From assembly GCF_023856365.1 (NCBI RefSeq), contig NC_064540.1:13231191-13295190 (forward strand): a stretch of 64,000 bases of DNA, read 5' to 3'. The DNA is from Brienomyrus brachyistius. Lineage: Eukaryota; Chordata; Actinopteri; Osteoglossiformes; Mormyridae. The notes beneath the pieces are model-generated. The model made no database searches. It worked only from the letters and a program-made list of their open reading frames with translations, and was not told the DNA's origin. Both the position numbers and the translations under genes were made by a program. Below, piece by piece: positions 60,301 through 64,000 of the stretch; within the stretch, counting starts at the first letter, position 1; each line of letters starts with the position of its first letter.

Positions 60301-63300
60301 TACTCTGTGATAAATTGCAGGGGTTTAGTGCCAGTGAAGATTAGGTAAGTGGAGAATAGACTTAAAAGTGGGGATATAACACTGCTAAGCACATGACATA
60401 GAGCTGATTCCGGTTTTGCTACTTATATCTTCACTTTGTAAATAATGTTTATCAAGGGTTTTTTTCAGTATCAGTGAGACTTTGGGTATTTCAGTGGTGG
60501 CCCAGTTACACACAAACGTAATTTGCTCTCATAAAATTAAACCCTGTACACACCGCAGGCAGTATTTAACTCTCAACCCTGAAGCGGCAAGGCAACAGTG
60601 TTACTCATTGAGCCATTGCCAGGTTCCTTGCCTGCAGTCCATCGGGGGTTCATCACTGAATGCAGTACCTGCATGGTTCCACAGGCGATGGGTTGCGTGG
60701 GTGATCACCACAGGCACTTGAAAAGTAGCATTTTTGCCTCTCACAGACCCCGATATAGTGAACGGTGTATATTGGTCAGAAGCACTGAATAAGGTGTTTG
60801 TTGAGAACTTCGAGCAAGACCCATCATTGAAGTGGCAGTACTTTGGGAGTGCAAATGGATTCTTCCGGCAATATCCTGGTGAGTACACTATGTAAATACA
60901 GTTAACGGTATGGCAAATAAAATTTTGATTTAAGCAACTGAATTGCGTGGTGCTTCAGCGATGTAAGGTGGTTGCCGCACATTTTTTTTAGGTTATAAGT
61001 AATATGTGTGAATGTTATATTTGTGGCTTATTCTTAGATGTGCTACTCAATCGCTTTTGCACATCAGGAAGCAACTGTAATATGGTGAAACTTTCTCGAT
61101 CAGGCTGTATTGTTGCTGATGAGCTTTATGTTGTGGTTGGGGGGGGGGGGGGGGGCGTGCCACATTTCAGTATTTGTCTGACATTAACCTGTGATTTTTA
61201 TCTTCTTTATTCATTTTTTTTTCACATCTGCAGGTGTGAAATGGCACCCAGATGAACACGGAGTGATTGCCTTTGACTGTAGGAACCGCAAGTGGTGAGT
61301 GTGTAGCTTTAGTCTGAATATATTATTAGACGCTGATATGATATGGTATATAAGCAGGCTGACTTTGTGGCACATATACTTAAAAGATACAATGTAAATA
61401 TAAGAGTTATGCAACCAGTAAACTTTATTCTGATACTAAAGTAACCTATAAGATTTGTTTGCTTATATAAGTATGTCCTAAAAAAGTAAGAAACCTGCTT
61501 GCATTAAACCAACTGTAAATGCTAATTAGGACAGTGGGGATATTTACCGTACGCAGTATTACATTCGGAGTTCTAGAGTATAACTGTCTATTATGAAGGT
61601 ATATTCAGGCAGCCACATCCCCGAAGGATGTTGTGATCCTGGTGGATGTCAGTGGCAGCATGAAAGGCCTGCGTTTGACCATGGCTCGGCAGACAGTGGC
61701 CTCCATTCTGGACACCCTTGGAGATGATGACTTCTTCAACATCATTGCAGTGAGTACTATAGAATTTTAAAGTAGAGTAAGTGATGAAGAATTCCATTCA
61801 TTCGCCTTCAGCTGCTTATCCTGCTCAAGATCTTGTCTGGCAGTACAGGGTATTCCAAATGATAAAGAATTCTTACATCCAAGTTAGTTTAACCTAATTA
61901 TTAATGTAAGCCCTTCTGGATTTCTTGTCACCTTGTGTTTTACCAAACTGTGTTCTGATGAATCACAATGACTTTTACTGGAGAAGAAGTTTTTCAGAAT
62001 TATTAGATCACATTGAGTTTTATGGGATTGTTCAAATATAGAGTTTATATCTTCCTTATAAGTTTCCAGTATTGGCTTAGTCATGTTACTATCACAGTGA
62101 CCCTTAACAGGATTGTTACAACAGAATGTTTTTTATTAATAAGTTTTCATTTTAATTCTTCCCTTATACTGGGGGAACCTAATTATAACATTACACTTTT
62201 TCAGTTGAATTACCTGGGGGTTCAGCATTCGGGTTGGAATCCTATACGTTCTCCCCATGTCATGTTGGTTTTCCAGTCTGGCTGACTGGTGCCTGTAGCG
62301 GGTGAATGTTTGTATGTGTTCTTGGTGATGGATTGGTATCCAGTCTAGGGTGGACCCCATATCTCTCTGGAATACTAATCAGGGCAAGTGATTGGATAAT
62401 GGGTGAATAGATATTTTCTGTCGAGTGTGTCATTTTGTAATAAAATAAGTAATTGGACAAAGATATATCACTATCATTTGTAATCCCTAAACACTTCAAT
62501 ACTTTTGTGCTCATGTATTAATGTGAAGGTCCAGTCAAGCTCAAATTAATCCCAAAAGGACAGCATGAGTTGAAAATTCTTAATGGCACAAGCATGAGAA
62601 TTTGCAGCTGCATGTATATCTCATGATATTCTGTCTGTCATGTCCACAGTATAACAATGAGATCAACTATGTGGAGCCATGCCTGAATGGGACGCTGGTT
62701 CAGGCAGACCAGAATAACAAAGATGTGAGCTGGAAATCCTTCCACCTATAGTACAATGTTTCTCAAGAATTTAAATAAGGGATATTCTACCAGAAACATA
62801 CATTACCTGTCCTGTATTGTTACAGGGAATAAAAGTCATATAATGCATAAATGTTGAAACCCAATTATATGGTTAATTTCGTTTTGTAAGCCTACAAAAT
62901 TTTATTCGTATTGGGTAATATTTAGGTTTGCACATTTCTAATAAAATTCTCTGTATGCTGCAACCTGTATGCTCTTTGCGTATAATTCATCTTCGTCTCA
63001 CACTTGTATTATTAACACATGAACACTGAACAATGAACATGATGATCAGTGAACACTGAACAGCAGTAAGCAATAACAGTAAGCAACAACAGTAAGCAGC
63101 TAAACATTGCGAATATTACAATCTCAGTTCATGGACTGTACTTATACGCAGAGTTAATAGCACTTGGAAACGTGAACAGCACAGTACTGCATCATGAACA
63201 CACTGCATCATTTCTGAAAATGTAAGAATTCACGCCATTTGATATGGACACCTACATTTAGTATTCCTTTAGTGTAAGCCTTAAAAATAATTATCAGTCA

Positions 63301-64000
63301 GTGGCCAAAACACTTCTTTGTATTTCTAATAAACTGTACCGAACAAATGTCAAAGACATTCAATAGGCAATCATTCTAACATATACAAATTTGTCTCTGA
63401 CAGGGCCTGACTTTTTACGGGTGAAATGTGCACAAAATGTACCTTGTTCAAGCATAAAAATGTGCTGAGATGGCATGATATATGTTTCTCATAGACTAAC
63501 ATATGCTCCGTATGACTCAATGCTCAGATTCAAGAATTAGATCTTTTTCTCCCCAAGATTTTTAGAAGTGAAGATGTAGGTTTCTGGTAAAATGTCCCAT
63601 AAATCGCATTTTTCTCTTTAGCATGAATATTAGTTCTAATTTAAAGCTCTAATATTAGTAATAATTCTCTATTTTGTTATTATTCTATATACGTACATGC
63701 AGTCAAACTATGAAATCCCAACTTCTGCTACATTATCAGACTGTCCCGCTATATCAGTTTCCCTGGATCCTGTAGGATGCTGCTTATGTCAGCCCCAGTC
63801 ATCAGGGCTGCATAGATTCTTCAGGAAGACCTTTGAAGAATTTTAATTTGCTATCATTCATAACCACATTCTACAATAAATATGCATATGGCTCATTTGG
63901 GAAACAGAAACTGAAAGCGATGTTTGGGTTTGCATGTTGCATTGGTGTGAATGTGGTATTTTCTTTGTGATGAGTTTCTGCACTGTTTTCTTCAGCATTT
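46638..64000 (+). CDS. cacna2d3: Voltage-gated calcium channel auxiliary subunit alpha-2/delta-3, 3'-partial gene
   Basis: Spliced gene, given as its span in the window. Ten exons begin here; the first nine give 326 in-frame codons, and the tenth is cut after five bases. The product is a secreted, GPI-anchored glycoprotein that binds the alpha-1 subunit outside the cell and increases its surface density. Seen: signal peptide, VWA_N region ([14 protein letters not shown] to DCRNRKW), then the VWA domain start [20 protein letters not shown] with the MIDAS motif DVSGS. Blocks such as [27 protein letters not shown] and [13 protein letters not shown] fit CACNA2D3 better than CACNA2D1, 2 or 4. The last three quarters of the gene lie beyond the window. 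Confidence 0.93.
47316..47397 (+). CDS. cacna2d3: cacna2d3 exon 2
   Basis: Acceptor CTCCATCCAG, donor GTACAT. Reads [20 protein letters not shown] and GSQLLQK, differing from human by one residue (SIA to SIS). Start of the mature alpha-2 chain. Confidence 0.95.
48955..49555. repeat. Retroelement- or LTR-like segment, diverged
   Basis: Pyrimidine-rich sequence such as GGCCAGAAGGTGTCGCTGGC, TAGTGTGTTCTCCTGCTCCT and CTCACACCTGTTTCTTGTTT resembles solo LTR or non-LTR tails seen in fish. No terminal dinucleotides or target duplication were confirmed. Confidence 0.3.
51195..52640. repeat. 45-bp minisatellite, about 31 copies
   Basis: The unit is close to GTATGTGGAGTGTAGGGCCA followed by CCTTCTCCTTCAGTGGAGCT and TTAGG. 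From 51271 to 52621 every GTATGTGG anchor is exactly 45 bp apart, with substitutions but no indels. Main variants are GTC/GCC, CAG/CGG and TGG/TGA. The period is a multiple of three and the unit has no stop in one frame of each strand, so long frames result (about 484 and 503 codons). No start context, splice sites or homology suggests a gene. Confidence 0.95.
52641..52883 (+). mobile_element. tRNA-SINE inserted in the 45-bp array
   Basis: GAAGGTGGCATGGTGACACA, then GTAGCACTGTTACCCCACAC, TGTTTCTATGGAGTTTGAAT and the CCCAGACCCCCACAACCCC end. This is a diverged copy of the 55192-55537 family. Array sequence resumes directly after it. Confidence 0.75.
52884..52936. repeat. Detached 45-bp minisatellite unit
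   Basis: TCTCCTTCAATGGAGCTTTA, GAGTATATGGAGTGTAGGGT match the array unit with several changes. It is the distal flank of the array cut off by the SINE. Confidence 0.8.
54297..54356. repeat. (TA)n microsatellite
   Basis: About 29 TA units, followed by AAACAAACAG. Confidence 0.95.
54693..54809 (+). CDS. cacna2d3: cacna2d3 exon 3 (VWA_N)
   Basis: Acceptor TCTCCCCGCAG, donor GTAAGA. 39 codons, phase 0: [39 protein letters not shown]. Human: KYKEYEKDVAIEEIDGLQLVKKLAKNMEEMFHKK. Confidence 0.95.
54994..55053 (+). CDS. cacna2d3: cacna2d3 exon 4 (VWA_N)
   Basis: 60 nt, acceptor CCCCCCTCCAG, donor GTAAGC. Encodes [20 protein letters not shown], matching human RLVEAAEEAHLKHEFDADLQ. Phase 0 at both ends. 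Confidence 0.94.
55179..55191. repeat. SINE target-site duplication, left
   Basis: ATATTTATGGGAA, perfectly repeated at 55538-55550 on the other side of the SINE. Confidence 0.9.
55192..55537 (+). mobile_element. tRNA-derived SINE, near complete
   Basis: Reads GCAGCATGGTGGTGCAGTGG then TTAGCACTGTTGCCTCACAC (A-box region), CCAGGTTCGAGTCTCCGCC (B box), the conserved body and a (GGAT)n tail. The 13-bp duplication on both sides shows target-primed insertion. This is the best copy of a family seen at least five times in this window. It lies in cacna2d3 intron 4. Confidence 0.9.
55538..55550. repeat. SINE target-site duplication, right
   Basis: ATATTTATGGGAA, identical to 55179-55191. Confidence 0.9.
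55551..59346. other. Remainder of cacna2d3 intron 4
   Basis: T-rich segments at about 56500-56650 and 57660-57825, the latter ending AACTATAATAACCCTGG, resemble ends of fish DNA transposons, but I could not pair them. The frame at 57279-57671 (-) has no recognisable domain. Nothing else named. Confidence 0.4.
59347..59509 (+). CDS. cacna2d3: cacna2d3 exon 5 (VWA_N)
   Basis: Acceptor CTTTTTCCAG, donor GTGAGT. Reads [54 protein letters not shown] and a split Asp codon. Human: [27 protein letters not shown]. Confidence 0.96.
60747..60878 (+). CDS. cacna2d3: cacna2d3 exon 6 (VWA_N)
   Basis: Acceptor GCCTCTCACAG, donor GTGAGT. Reads [43 protein letters not shown] and a split Gly codon. Very close to the human sequence. 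Confidence 0.96.
61139..61155. repeat. G17 homopolymer
   Basis: Seventeen consecutive G in intron 6. Length is likely unstable or uncertain in assembly. Confidence 0.9.
61234..61294 (+). CDS. cacna2d3: cacna2d3 exon 7
   Basis: Acceptor CACATCTGCAG, donor GTGAGT. Reads [19 protein letters not shown] and a split Trp (TG|G). Human: [20 protein letters not shown]. Confidence 0.95.
61599..61749 (+). CDS. cacna2d3: cacna2d3 exon 8 (VWA domain, MIDAS)
   Basis: The acceptor is TCTATTATGAAG, with a purine-rich end, and the donor is GTGAGT. Reads [55 protein letters not shown] is the perfect MIDAS (D-x-S-x-S) required for alpha-2/delta to promote channel trafficking (family knowledge). Confidence 0.96.
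62205..62395 (+). repeat. Strongly diverged SINE-like copy
   Basis: CGGGTTGGAATCCTATACGT, TTCTCCCCATGTCATG, GGTGATGGATTGGTATCCAG and GGTGAATAG follow the order of B box, body and tail of the SINE family, at low identity. Confidence 0.4.
62650..62724 (+). CDS. cacna2d3: cacna2d3 exon 9
   Basis: Acceptor CATGTCCACAG, donor GTGAGC. 25 codons, phase 0: [25 protein letters not shown]. Human: [25 protein letters not shown]. Confidence 0.95.
62725..63995. other. cacna2d3 intron 9
   Basis: AT-rich; contains short AACAGTAAGCAA-type repeats at about 63055-63105 and otherwise nothing recognisable. Confidence 0.6.
63996..64000 (+). CDS. cacna2d3: cacna2d3 exon 10, first five bases
   Basis: Acceptor CTGTTTTCTTCAG is followed by CATTT, which reads His and the start of Phe. 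Human continues NKE-HFREHLDK at exactly this junction, so the exon start is credible though only five bases are visible. Confidence 0.75.

Overview
This window is animal genomic DNA, most likely from a ray-finned fish. It has intron-split vertebrate genes with GT-AG junctions, no operon-like organisation, and fish-type repeats (a tRNA-derived SINE, Tc1 and pogo remnants, a CR1/L2-like LINE 3' end, many microsatellites). The lineage is an impression from repeat types and gene structure, not a database result.

Two voltage-gated calcium channel genes fill the window, both on the + strand. Positions 1-34690 carry the 3' three quarters of an L-type alpha-1 subunit gene, best matched to CACNA1D (Cav1.3). 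It runs from the I-II loop to the stop codon. I placed 38 exon positions, two of which hold alternative pairs. With one member of each pair, the exons join into one open frame of 1610 codons plus stop. The frame carries repeats II, III and IV with their selectivity-filter glutamates, an EF-hand, the IQ motif, an RRLLPPTP proline motif and the C-terminal ITSL end.

Positions 34691-46637 are about 12 kb with a probable 3' UTR, old repeats and no recognisable gene. From 46638 to the window edge lies the 5' part of an alpha-2/delta subunit gene, best matched to CACNA2D3. It includes the signal-peptide exon, the VWA_N region, the start of the VWA domain with its MIDAS motif (DVSGS), and the first five bases of a tenth exon at 63996-64000. 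The two products belong to the same channel complex: the pore and an extracellular GPI-anchored auxiliary subunit.

Notable points: two mutually exclusive exon pairs (IIIS2 and IVS3); two introns that appear to use GC donors; a 27-nt cassette-like microexon and a very short II-III loop; a 34-bp minisatellite with a 204-bp higher-order repeat; a 45-bp minisatellite of about 31 units that is open on both strands and is split by a SINE; a pogo-like MITE with intact ends; and duplicated CTCF-like motifs between the two genes. I saw no prokaryotic-style system, CRISPR array or rRNA. All identities come from recalled family sequences and splice-phase logic; no search was run.
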